In this document: positions 29,401-33,114 of the stretch, piece after piece
How positions within the stretch are numbered: the stretch's first letter is position 1
Layout of the letters: each line of letters opens with the position of its first letter
IMG/VR virus record: IMGVR_UViG_3300020394_001804
Location: 1 to 33,191 of that record
DNA: 33,191 bases
Strand: one strand, 5' to 3'
Source: a virus
Notes under the pieces: generated by a model
The model's database searches: none
What the model was told of the DNA's origin: nothing
What the model saw: the letters and a program-made list of their open reading frames with translations, nothing else
Position numbers and translations under genes: made by a program

Positions 29401-29553
29401 AATATTATTCAATAGGTCAAATGTTGCACCATCATTTTCTTGGGAAAGATAGTATTGTGACAGAAATTCACCAAGAAGAGGATATTCATCCTGAACATAC
29501 TGAGGAAGTTGATTCTGTACAATGTCTTGAAACTTTATCTTATCTACTGCCAT
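17437..29553 (-). CDS. 7: Giant baseplate wedge initiator gp7 homologue (4038 aa)
   Basis: T4 gp7 (1032 aa) nucleates wedge assembly with gp10, gp8 and gp6. Two parts of its C-terminal core are visible here. Residues about 195-220, DFYNSKGTDQSLKILFQAIY then GEEVLI, match T4 DFYSTKGIEASYKFLFKVLY then NEEVEI. Residues about 2445-2485, YYQKFSYAIRSKVPFKQWDS then HAAGFAKYADLQV, match T4 YYVMKIKSNLPSSRWKSDVI then HPVGFGFIAITLL. Between them are some 2,200 residues of beta-rich modules: many GxGYxxPPxV repeats, YYV-type repeats and a YHYH domain (about 1245-1337). A further 1,550 residues follow, with more GxGY repeats, two RSAK-type modules and three 'NGxxQ' modules. The N-terminal half of T4 gp7 is not recognisable. 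Position between gp6 (3-bp gap) and gp8 fits gp7. An RG...H module (about 85-155) interrupts the first core segment. Confidence 0.88.
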   Translation of the reverse strand: MAVDKIKFQDIVQNQLPQYVQDEYPLLGEFLSQYYLSQENDGATFDLLNNIDSYVKIDNLYNLKESTGLASSISYFNSTIQTSSETNFTEGFPERNGVIKIDDEIIFYTEKTDLSFTGCKRGFSGITSYSAINNPEELVFTESLAQKHAAGATIQNLNVLFLKEFFKKLKGQIAPGFSGRSLYKGLNERNFLYNVKDFYNSKGTDQSLKILFQAIYGEEVLISKPSEDLFRPSDSDYLITKDFVIEAIEGNPLELGGKEIVQSRTSARGTVTKVEVITTDDRNYYQISVDSGYQRDINLDGSILGEFKDEPKTQIINDLAINSSVIDVDSTIGFPSSGSLISYDENDDEIIISYTSKSANQFFGVSGIDVAIKNGANLHLDSLCSTLDQEISFRITTTLKELQINEPTKNFTNGETIQIQSLGIESNDKKTDDWIYNLKVNYKVKNISILDASEKRYLITTDDEIILKRGYEIEILKNGQILAKGTVNSRRAKDSIDVRFDVLISDLSGEFFIENKTLRGNYKYTSDLNTSTTNIINTYQNFNGEVLVSSNSIPSYDNITLDTYNKVIKFSSSNISGDTFTFNQQHGLYTGEIVYYKPNIIIGDNQFIEGDESIESVTINKFTNLNEGVYFVKRVGKNNSFSIKLAKSLSDLNEEKYITPLADSPIIDNTFTYQVFYDKKISPQKIYRKLIEPVKKQDKYNTQPGFSGILKNGVEILNYKSNDQIFFGDIKSMEIVNGGENYDVIDPPLLNISDVTGIGATGTCGVIGQLEEIRIINPGFDFVSTPTVSITGGNPKTEALVNVETVDTVNRVNFLGESGGGITTHVALGVGATDATIGFSTFHKFFTGEKVVYKTYGSKAAVGLSTDSNYFVKVVDPHKIKLHKSEFDAKSGPGINTISITDFGEGLQSIDSFNLKKKVSNFVILDKGTGYKNRRKQLISSGVSTSTNIINIVDHGFLNKEKVRYTIGVNTVTGLSEDTDYYVHKIDNNNFRLSEIGVGDTASFFYDNNIFVDIKTVGDGSFNYQPISVVVDGLIGITTLTGQKFDCIVQPIFRGELESIDITNGGLNYGSPEVFNFNRLPEISISAGSDGQVTPIINNGRITEVLIDNPGTGYNSPPDLQIISKTGFFAKLTPIISGGQLKEIVVVNGGSGYDNATTINVISPIIDANVEPIIKKWTVNLFAKNFDVLTSDDGIITKNNENITLQYSHLYAPRKLRESLNPISDSGEIFGTAELRRDAITGEEQSNNFHSPIIGWAYDGHPIYGPYGFKNPNGGPISAMVPGYQLSINTLNRPETSLYEAGFFVEDFVFNNNGDLDEHNGRFCVTPDYPNGIYAYFATIENVNSSSGPFEGFRSPKFPYLIGNSFNSEPISFNFKLASNHDDYDIEKDAWFRNTKPYRLNSNPSGYDYIYNSSKIKNQSIDITNTSVGTVESIKIVNKGDNFKIGDKLVFNNTQTSGSGASAEISRIDGKKVVSIASTSTSFNDTEFFPDSLGRILAFTQLPHNLSNKDLVGISGASESFNDIQGTFNINVRPDNFVLSLGIGATSVTGLTTYFYVSGILDFPRIRPNDIIGIKTEKLKVLNIDKKSGRIRVSREYGGTIGTSYPNSQILTEDPRKLSFDVGFGKTTKQFKLNEEYYFEPSEAVGTGITDVVGAGKTVTFSVPGVGGTQVFIPSQSIYIPEHKLSLNDEIIYNNFTGVAISAWNGVAGIAYTPLTSYSNLYAVPLTNNTIGISSNKVGLSSVGGGYSGLGSLPGLLYFTSEGTGDYHSFKTNHSNVIKGEIGVHTVTVSTASTHQMQVNDIVFMDLNPNDTTTIAVKYNDFNRRMVFGPKNFLAADVDISENTINLTDHEYEIGDRVIYSPSATIISGLENEGMYYVFPFTKDKIKLALNKIDIENKKFVIINSAENGTISRINPLVKASKNQKIVFDLSDKSLSFVSSGSTYSAFDMNIYTDSDFTNIFRSSKTTNTFEVSKSGEAGINADASLTITLTDSVPNNLWYKFTKKNLTISPSSKSEFSDDDSVKNYNQIDIQKSAYEGQKIITGVGSTTFTYNVPKKPRILSEYDINNSKTKYQTTSKTSNGPINKIKINFGGKGYKSLPGISSIITDKGQNQLLDVQSSSIGIIQENQFVSNSIGFGYPSDRTLRPIANLPEILRVQPLASFDRIGITSSGSNYLIAPDLVVFDVVSNEVITSVDLEFNLGDQVVNILKNTTGLNDVNPRILPVNNTNGVGINSLSFDSTTNRVKLYLNTTFNNQEDFPFSVGANVLVEKIDVGLNTTGKGYNSEDYSYSLFEITSVDPKLGGSGAFVEYSLDEVLSIGETPGAVVSAIYGRVVPEHQFPVFDITLSKNNYIVGEKVSINEDSSNFGIVESWDPLAEMLKISISKEIRINDSIRGLSSDTQGLIRSKDDFKSEIKIGAGTTIINGWQKSAGFLNDTTQRLPDNQYYQKFSYAIRSKVPFKQWDSTVSALNHAAGFAKYADLQVVSELENSFAAVVRSDESNIETIVDIISSSDTNCKYNFDYVRDRTVFIKDQIHSTEIVFQNKIISDYFESVGNRVLSIDDISNEFNSNERPDRFASVGSFENTFKLNKMFTFAKDTRFTDEKQFSILNLIQDSETGYINEYSILESVGRNLGSYDYLVTSDGWDLTFNPTLFELNNYNTSVISFSGLSDYSGIGSVHAVGTAVSTFSEQHSVPTGTATTIATIPTTFRSAKILVMFEDDSDNYIGNELNIIHDGTDVSILEYGNTADSSSSNFVGFGTFDANIVGANIILEYTSNASSSLVANTQVVSISDTETGIGTISLDTGRIRSSYVSIPLSGAGIANTITSFNLPYQSGYYFVTVKDTTNNVYESFEVAAIDSGSETEELFVEFANVSTGSSIGQIGISTLGSSNLDITYTPNSGTAVEVRTFGIELQIFDENENPNEVDYFNWKLKSSKGLYTGTKFDIRTDFDLKHEGIPIFKRIVDGSNPSIADTSSNVVKIPNHFFVSGENINYSNSGAGTTQSIGIVSTSISGIVTDKLPDSLFVVKVDEGSIRFADTAENALKVIPQTLTLNSVGVGNSHVFTSKNQNTKALVAIDNMIQSPIVATGITAALGQDIIFATNFSVTGVNSIFSNDVIQINDEIMVIDDAGSGSSATFNVQRGKLGTSIQSHGVGSTITKLGGNYNIVENRIHFAGAPFGKNPIGTITNPPDSRDFSGITTSSSFQGRTFLRNAAQRSTSETYADNYIFDDISTNFTGVSSSFILKSGGSNVTGIATGNGIILVNGIFQLPKGSQPVDNNYNITESAGVSTITFQGSVDPHGYDPGAGNFPMGGTIVSVGSSGGSGYQPLVSAGGTTNVSIAGTVSSISIGNSGSGYRSGIQTTVNVAVTTSSTGIPNLEFIGTAIVSNGNVIDINITNPGSGYTFTNPPLVVFDEPLSYTDIPLEYTSSSIVGSGRSATVDLTVGRGTGVIDFTINNRGYGYGVGEILTVDIGGVTGIPTDISKTFEEFTLTIERTQTDSFNGWSVGQFTVLDSFENEFDGFKKTFRLTENGETVSITAQRGSTIDIEQTLIILIDNVLQKPNEAYTFEGGSIVEFKEPPVSGQTAQILFYKGSGDEIDVVFRDIVDSVKVGDSLDIDHNPRSGQSIILNQDKRIITGINTIDTVETNLYSGVGISSDGTITRPVTWCKQTSDLVVNGSRVSKNRGEFEPVIKPSSYLIKNVSTSSTEIYVNNLVPSFNSVNEISNSTLRNTHQKIVQIYEQGDFVGASATALVSVAGTVSSFSVTNPGLGYTSAPKVFISNISGSASTEGRAEATAVIGVGGSITSILVSYGGTTTGSAYTTTNPPSVLIEPPAPISEKLNVTEFAGDYGMIVGISSTKVGSQHRLIFDTFIPKDSLMRDTNLVSTAATISGISTSDYFTIFGTNISIGDTFAARSTDGTTTVGIASTALDCVYQVQSFEDVDVTCFVGGNTGFTTTVRRVSVNVDRITVGFASTSTSELGEYSWGKLTLDDRVKPRDFTAHTMSGIGSAYSNTGISTSAVVKRFNALKSTSYS
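22104..22222 (-). other. C-terminal part of the gp7 core within the giant gene
   Basis: This segment encodes residues about 2445-2485 (FSYAIRSKVPFKQWDSTVSA, then LNHAAGFAKYADLQV). It aligns with the T4 gp7 segment MKIKSNLPSSRWKSDVIRFV, then HPVGFGFIAITLL. It is the strongest internal evidence that the giant protein is a gp7 rather than an unrelated fibre. Confidence 0.75.
25545..25815 (-). other. YHYH domain inside giant gp7
   Basis: Residues about 1245-1337 read SPIIGWAYDGHPIYGPYGF, then an extended loop with MVPGYQLS, GFFVEDF, LDEHNGRFCVTPDYPNGIYA and YFATI. The GWAYDGHPIYGPYG core with a downstream DEHNGRFCVTPDYPNG block is characteristic of YHYH domains (PF14240), found in secreted or surface proteins of bacteria and marine organisms. 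Function in phages is not established; surface adhesion or structural scaffolding is inference. Confidence 0.8.
26070..27355 (-). repeat. Cluster of GxGYxxPPxVxI repeats in giant gp7
   Basis: Six units lie in this block: GGENYDVIDPPLLNI, NPGFDFVSTPTVSI, GTGYKNRRKQLIS, NGGLNYGSPEVFNF, NPGTGYNSPPDLQI and NGGSGYDNATTINV. They alternate with two YYV-type modules. About ten further copies occur elsewhere in the same gene, for example NPGSGYTFTNPPLVVF near 19310-19360 and NPGLGYTSAPKVFI near 18200-18250. Confidence 0.65.
28897..28971 (-). other. N-proximal part of the gp7 core within the giant gene
   Basis: Residues about 195-220 (DFYNSKGTDQSLKILFQAIY, then GEEVLI) correspond to the T4 gp7 motif DFYSTKGIEASYKFLFKVLY, then NEEVEI. 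The preceding helices, LGEFLSQYYLSQ and FLKEFFKKL, fit the T4 FCEAYIQYLSD and helix-rich context. The two core parts are about 2,230 residues apart here but, judging from the T4 sequence as I recall it, only some 100 residues apart there. Confidence 0.75.
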
Positions 29554-29556
29554 TTC

Positions 29557-31713
29557 TTAGTAGCCGTATGGTGAAGGTGAAGGACTTGGTGAAGGACTTG
29601 GTGCAGGGGATGGTGAAGGGGATGGAGATGGTGTAGGTGAAACAACAGCAGGTGAGGATGTTATAGTTCCACCACCTCCACCACCACTTGTTACCATTCC
29701 ACCTGTGCTTACAGTTGATATAGTTGTTGTTGGAACTATAGTTTCAGTTTGAATAGTTGAATAAACCTCAGATCCTCTTACTAATGATTTCAATGCAAAA
29801 CTTGGACTTACCAAATAGTTACTACCAGAAATATCACTGCCTGAAGTAATTCTGTCCTCTTTCATCTCAACACTTACATTTTTCATATCAATTTGTAGAT
29901 ACAAATCTTGAAGACCAATGATATCATTAGAGTATGGTGAAGCTGAAATTTCAATTGTATTTACAGAGTTTTTAACAATTGATGTGCTAATAAATTTAAC
30001 TGCATTTAATCTGATCTCACCTTTAATATAATCAATTGTTCCAACGTTTCTTTTCACAATAACTGGTTCAGATGGTGAATTTAATTTAAACATTATGACC
30101 TGCCCAGTTTTTAAATCAGAATTAGCAATATCACCAAAGTAAAGTGTATCAGAGTATCCTCCAATTTTAAATCCTGATGACCTTATATTGTATCCTAGTA
30201 TCACTCCACCATGAACAGGAAAATGACCATGATTTCTAACATGGAATCTGTTACCATAACAAATCTCATACTCTGCAAAAGTGTTGACACTGGCAACAAG
30301 ATCTCTTCTCATATCAATTTTTGTAATATTTGAAGACACTGATGTATGACTATCATCAAGAATTTTTTGATACTTGCTATACTTAAATCTGCCACCAAAC
30401 TTATTTAACTGAGATGATTTGGAGTAATTTTCAATATTGGTTAATATTGATGATTTAACATCTGCACCACTTGTAGCAGCATTAATATCAAAATAAACAC
30501 TTGAGTCTGCCTCAATATACAGGTATTTAAGATCAACAATTTCAGGGACAATACCAGCAACTGAATATTTTTTTAATTTATTGAGAACCTCTCTTTTTGT
30601 TGCTGATGATACATGGGTGCCATTTTTTGGTTTGATGCTAATGAACACTCTACCAAACTGTGGTGGATTAAGATCTTCACCACCAAAAGCAGATATTGAA
30701 TCTACACCTTCATATATTTGAGGTATGATTGCCTCATAGTCTGCTGCTGTTACAGCTCTGTTTCTTGATGCATAGATTTGTGTGGAGTACTTTCTTATTG
30801 AATCAACACTTTCAATTGATGTACCACCAGATGATGCCTCATCAGTTGTTATAATTGAAATACCAGATGTAATAACACTACCATTTTGATCTGTTACCTT
30901 TCCAGCAAAAGAAAAAGAATCTATATTATTTGCACCATCTCCATTACATGTAATATAATCCACAACTACATATCCAAGATTTTCTTGATTTAATTTTTTA
31001 CCAAATACTCCATCACCAAAAAGCAATTCATATCTTTCATTGGATACTTCTTGGATGAAATAAACTTTTGATTGTGAGTTTACATCAAACAGACTATCTG
31101 ATTGATTGAATACTTCTTCTACTGTGCTTGTTTCGCTAGGTTTAACTACAACTCTTATCAGTTGTGTATCAATTCCAGCATTAGTTAAGATATATTTTTG
31201 ATTAGGTGTTCTTGGATCAACAGTGAATACTTGTCTGATATAATTACCTTCATGTATCTTTAGATTCTGGAATCTTGCTACTCCATCACTATCTACAGAT
31301 ACTTTTGTTTTTTTATTTGTAGAAAACAGATAGTTGGTTGATCCAAATGTGCCACTTACAACTGCTACTGGACCTGGTTGTAATTCTACAGTAGTGATGT
31401 TAGTGTCTGATACATCTACTTCAAAGGATACAGTGGCAGTAGATGATCTTCTGGATGTTGGAACATATCCAATATTTCTTGCAAGAGAAACAATGTTCTC
31501 TCTTAATGTTGCGCTATCAATGAATACTTCATTGGATAGCATGTTTGCATTGTATGATGCAATGTAAGTGTTGTATGCCAGTGTATCAATAATCGTTGAC
31601 ATATTGGATCCTTCAAAGTCATAATCAGTGAAGTTACTGTTAGACTTTAGATAATCCCTTATGGAGATCTTTATTTGATCAAAATTAAGATTACTGAAAT
31701 TGACTAAAGGCAT
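29557..31713 (-). CDS. 6: Baseplate wedge subunit gp6 (baseplate J-like) with Pro/Ser tail
   Basis: gp6 forms the inner iris ring of the T4 baseplate and connects wedges through gp25 and gp53. The N-terminus FTDYDFEGSNMSTIIDTLAY, followed by NTYIASYNANMLSNEVFIDS and LRENIVSLARNIGYVP, is a clear gp6 signature. The baseplate-J-like core follows: GTSIESVDSIRKYS, ASRNRAVTAADYEAIIPQIY, then FGRVFISIKPKNG and KYSVAGIVPEIVDLKYLYIE. Length is 718 against 660 in T4. The final 35-40 residues are odd: a run of six glycines, then a repetitive (PS)n stretch ending PYGY. The start codon directly abuts the gp25 stop and the stop is 3 bases from the gp7 ATG, so 25-6-7 are probably cotranslated. Confidence 0.94.
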   Translation of the reverse strand: MPLVNFSNLNFDQIKISIRDYLKSNSNFTDYDFEGSNMSTIIDTLAYNTYIASYNANMLSNEVFIDSATLRENIVSLARNIGYVPTSRRSSTATVSFEVDVSDTNITTVELQPGPVAVVSGTFGSTNYLFSTNKKTKVSVDSDGVARFQNLKIHEGNYIRQVFTVDPRTPNQKYILTNAGIDTQLIRVVVKPSETSTVEEVFNQSDSLFDVNSQSKVYFIQEVSNERYELLFGDGVFGKKLNQENLGYVVVDYITCNGDGANNIDSFSFAGKVTDQNGSVITSGISIITTDEASSGGTSIESVDSIRKYSTQIYASRNRAVTAADYEAIIPQIYEGVDSISAFGGEDLNPPQFGRVFISIKPKNGTHVSSATKREVLNKLKKYSVAGIVPEIVDLKYLYIEADSSVYFDINAATSGADVKSSILTNIENYSKSSQLNKFGGRFKYSKYQKILDDSHTSVSSNITKIDMRRDLVASVNTFAEYEICYGNRFHVRNHGHFPVHGGVILGYNIRSSGFKIGGYSDTLYFGDIANSDLKTGQVIMFKLNSPSEPVIVKRNVGTIDYIKGEIRLNAVKFISTSIVKNSVNTIEISASPYSNDIIGLQDLYLQIDMKNVSVEMKEDRITSGSDISGSNYLVSPSFALKSLVRGSEVYSTIQTETIVPTTTISTVSTGGMVTSGGGGGGTITSSPAVVSPTPSPSPSPSPAPSPSPSPSPSPYGY
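29569..29640 (-). repeat. Low-complexity Pro-Ser repeat at gp6 C-terminus
   Basis: The minus strand encodes alternating Pro and Ser with a single Ala and a single Thr, followed by YGY and the stop. At the DNA level it is a purine-rich hexamer-like run on the plus strand (ggtgaagga / ggtgaaggg variants), suggesting slippage-type expansion. Confidence 0.8.
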
Positions 31714-32115
31714 TTATCTGGTGGATTCTAATGAGAGTGAAAGTTCCTGTGGAGGAGCATTTATACCAATAACTGAAAAACTTACAGTTATGTTATAACC
31801 AAGATCATCACTAGTGGTACTTACATTCACATCCTGCAGTTTTACTCTTGGCTCAAAGTTTAATATAGTATCTCTTATTTCACTTCTGATTGCTGCAGCA
31901 GTTATTCTATCAACAGGTTCAAATAATAAATTATGTACATTTGATCCCAGTGCAGGATTGAATGGTCTCTCACCAGGTTTTGTAAGGACCAGATTTCGCA
32001 CAGATCTAGCGATAGCATTCGCATTCTTAAGTGCAATCAAATCTCCATTCATGGGGTTGATAGAGAATGTTGCACTTATATCTTTGAATGATTTACTAAT
32101 TCCCTGTACGGGCAT
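31714..32115 (-). CDS. 25: Baseplate wedge subunit gp25
   Basis: gp25 is the small wedge protein that nucleates sheath assembly and contacts gp6 and gp53. It is 133 residues, virtually the T4 length (132). The diagnostic segment KPGERPFNPALGSNVHNLLF (about 46-65) and the following EPVD match the gp25/GpW-like family. AIRSEIRDTILNFEPRVKLQ lies in the conserved C-terminal half. It starts at ATG 32115, 31 bp after the 75-aa gene, with a CTAAATAA element in the gap and no clear Shine-Dalgarno sequence. The stop is immediately followed by the gp6 ATG. This gene anchors the identification of the whole module. Confidence 0.96.
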   Translation of the reverse strand: MPVQGISKSFKDISATFSINPMNGDLIALKNANAIARSVRNLVLTKPGERPFNPALGSNVHNLLFEPVDRITAAAIRSEIRDTILNFEPRVKLQDVNVSTTSDDLGYNITVSFSVIGINAPPQELSLSLESTR

Positions 32116-32136
32116 ACTAATTGTGTAGAATATACC

Positions 32137-32144
32137 TTATTTAG
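32137..32144 (-). promoter_or_regulatory. Candidate late promoter upstream of gp25
   Basis: CTAAATAA on the minus strand lies in the 31-bp gap, with 21-22 bases between it and the gp25 ATG. It is similar to the elements before gp8 and gp13, but the spacing leaves only a short leader. Confidence 0.35.
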
Positions 32145-32146
32145 TG

Positions 32147-32374
32147 TCAATCTTCATAGATTCTACATTCATCAGCATCAGGTTCCACTTCACAAAAAAG
32201 TTCTAGTGCTGTTGGATCATGGTGATCACCAGCTTCAATTTCTTTCTTATGGTTTTTTGCATAAACTTCTAGTTCATGTAGTTCTGATTCAATGTGACGT
32301 CTTGCCTGAGGTGATGTTGTTGGATCCTCAAGGATCTTCTTATCTACCTCAATGTGTTTCTCTATTGATTCCAT
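32147..32374 (-). CDS. Small acidic unknown protein (75 aa)
   Basis: This is a 75-residue protein I cannot name. It is predicted to be mostly helical (MESIEKHIEVDKKILEDPTT, then ARRHIESELHELEVYAKNHK) and ends in an acidic segment with two cysteines (CEVEPDADECRIYED). No membrane segment is seen. Its start lies 26 bases inside the end of the 235-aa gene and is preceded by AGAGGAAG, the best Shine-Dalgarno sequence in the window, which supports this ATG. Its position directly upstream of gp25 suggests a late or assembly-related role, but that is only context. Confidence 0.7.
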   Translation of the reverse strand: MESIEKHIEVDKKILEDPTTSPQARRHIESELHELEVYAKNHKKEIEAGDHHDPTALELFCEVEPDADECRIYED

Positions 32375-33056
32375 CTTCCTCTGGAGTGAGTGATTCGTTA
32401 GTATTATTTAACCTCTCTTGAGAGGTTTTCCAGAAATAAGAGTCTTGATCTCCTAACCCCATCCTGTCATATCCATTCTCTACCTGATAATATTCTGTTG
32501 AAACTTTGAAATCAGGTGTCTTTGGATCATCTGGTGTGAGACTATTATCATAGATTCTCATCCTGTTATTAGGATAGAGAGCATACTGCCCATTGACAAG
32601 TTCAATTAAATTATGTGACTTGTGTTCAGCAGGATTTTCACTGGTTGCATAATCAATAACATCTGGGTCTTGATGATAATTATCAATTGTACAGACATAG
32701 GTGCCCTTCATGGTCCCATGGTCTCTAGTATAGATCTCATAGTCCATAGATCCAATGAATTGTTTTTGAACAGCAACAACACCATAATCCATACAATTCC
32801 AGAACTGTAGATTCTGTAGTGACATATCAGGGTCTGGAAGAACAGGTTCACTCAGGAATGCACTGATAGGTAGTTTGTCATACATTGCAGCATAATCAGG
32901 CAGATAGGTTTCAAAGTAGAATGCTCTTCCTGGTATACTCTTGGCAGATACCCATACACCTTTAACAAACTCTCCGTGCCCACTCTGATGGTCTGTAAGG
33001 TACTCTTTTCTTACCCAGACCTCTGTGGATGGTAAATTGCAGATTAAACATGACAT
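32349..33056 (-). CDS. Unrecognised protein upstream of gp25 (235 aa)
   Basis: The protein has 235 residues, is soluble-looking and rich in aromatic and acidic residues, with no signal peptide or membrane segment. It starts MSCLICNLPSTEV, with a single CxxC pair and no second pair close by, so a zinc site is doubtful. The middle has MDYGVVAVQKQFIGSMDYEI, then YVCTIDNYHQDPDVIDYATS, and LVNGQYALYPNNRMRIYDNS. Nothing matches a T4 protein I recognise. It is the first gene after a terminator and has TATATAAAA 17 bases before its ATG, so it may head the transcription unit containing gp25-gp6-gp7. A structural or assembly role is inferred from location only. The 3' end overlaps the 75-aa gene. Confidence 0.75.
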   Translation of the reverse strand: MSCLICNLPSTEVWVRKEYLTDHQSGHGEFVKGVWVSAKSIPGRAFYFETYLPDYAAMYDKLPISAFLSEPVLPDPDMSLQNLQFWNCMDYGVVAVQKQFIGSMDYEIYTRDHGTMKGTYVCTIDNYHQDPDVIDYATSENPAEHKSHNLIELVNGQYALYPNNRMRIYDNSLTPDDPKTPDFKVSTEYYQVENGYDRMGLGDQDSYFWKTSQERLNNTNESLTPEEDGINRETH

Positions 33057-33073
33057 AGGGTTTTTTGCGGTTT

Positions 33074-33081
33074 TTTTATAT
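33074..33081 (-). promoter_or_regulatory. Candidate promoter heading the gp25-gp6-gp7 unit
   Basis: On the minus strand CATATATAAAAAAAC follows the terminator at 33093-33114 and precedes the 235-aa ATG by about 17 bases. The ATATAAAA core is a partial match to the T4 late element. Its location just after a terminator supports promoter function. Confidence 0.4.
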
Positions 33082-33092
33082 ATGTTTACAAT

Positions 33093-33114
33093 AAAAAAAG
33101 GGCATTAGCCCTTT
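33093..33114 (-). terminator. Rho-independent terminator
   Basis: On the minus strand AAAGGGC, a 4-base loop TAAT, GCCCTTT and a run of T residues form a GC-containing hairpin with a U-tract. The stop codon of the upstream gene (33107-33105) lies in the loop. The opposite orientation lacks a T-tract of comparable length, so termination is for leftward transcription. Confidence 0.8.

Noticed and set aside
29421-29636. Plus-strand frame ending in a VKDLVQGMVKGMEMV repeat
   Set aside because: It is the antisense reading of the gp6 Pro-Ser tail and the gp7 start, not an independent gene.
32349-33056. Zinc-finger reading of the CLIC start of the 235-aa protein
   Set aside because: Only one CxxC pair is present and the other cysteines are isolated, so no four-ligand site is supported.
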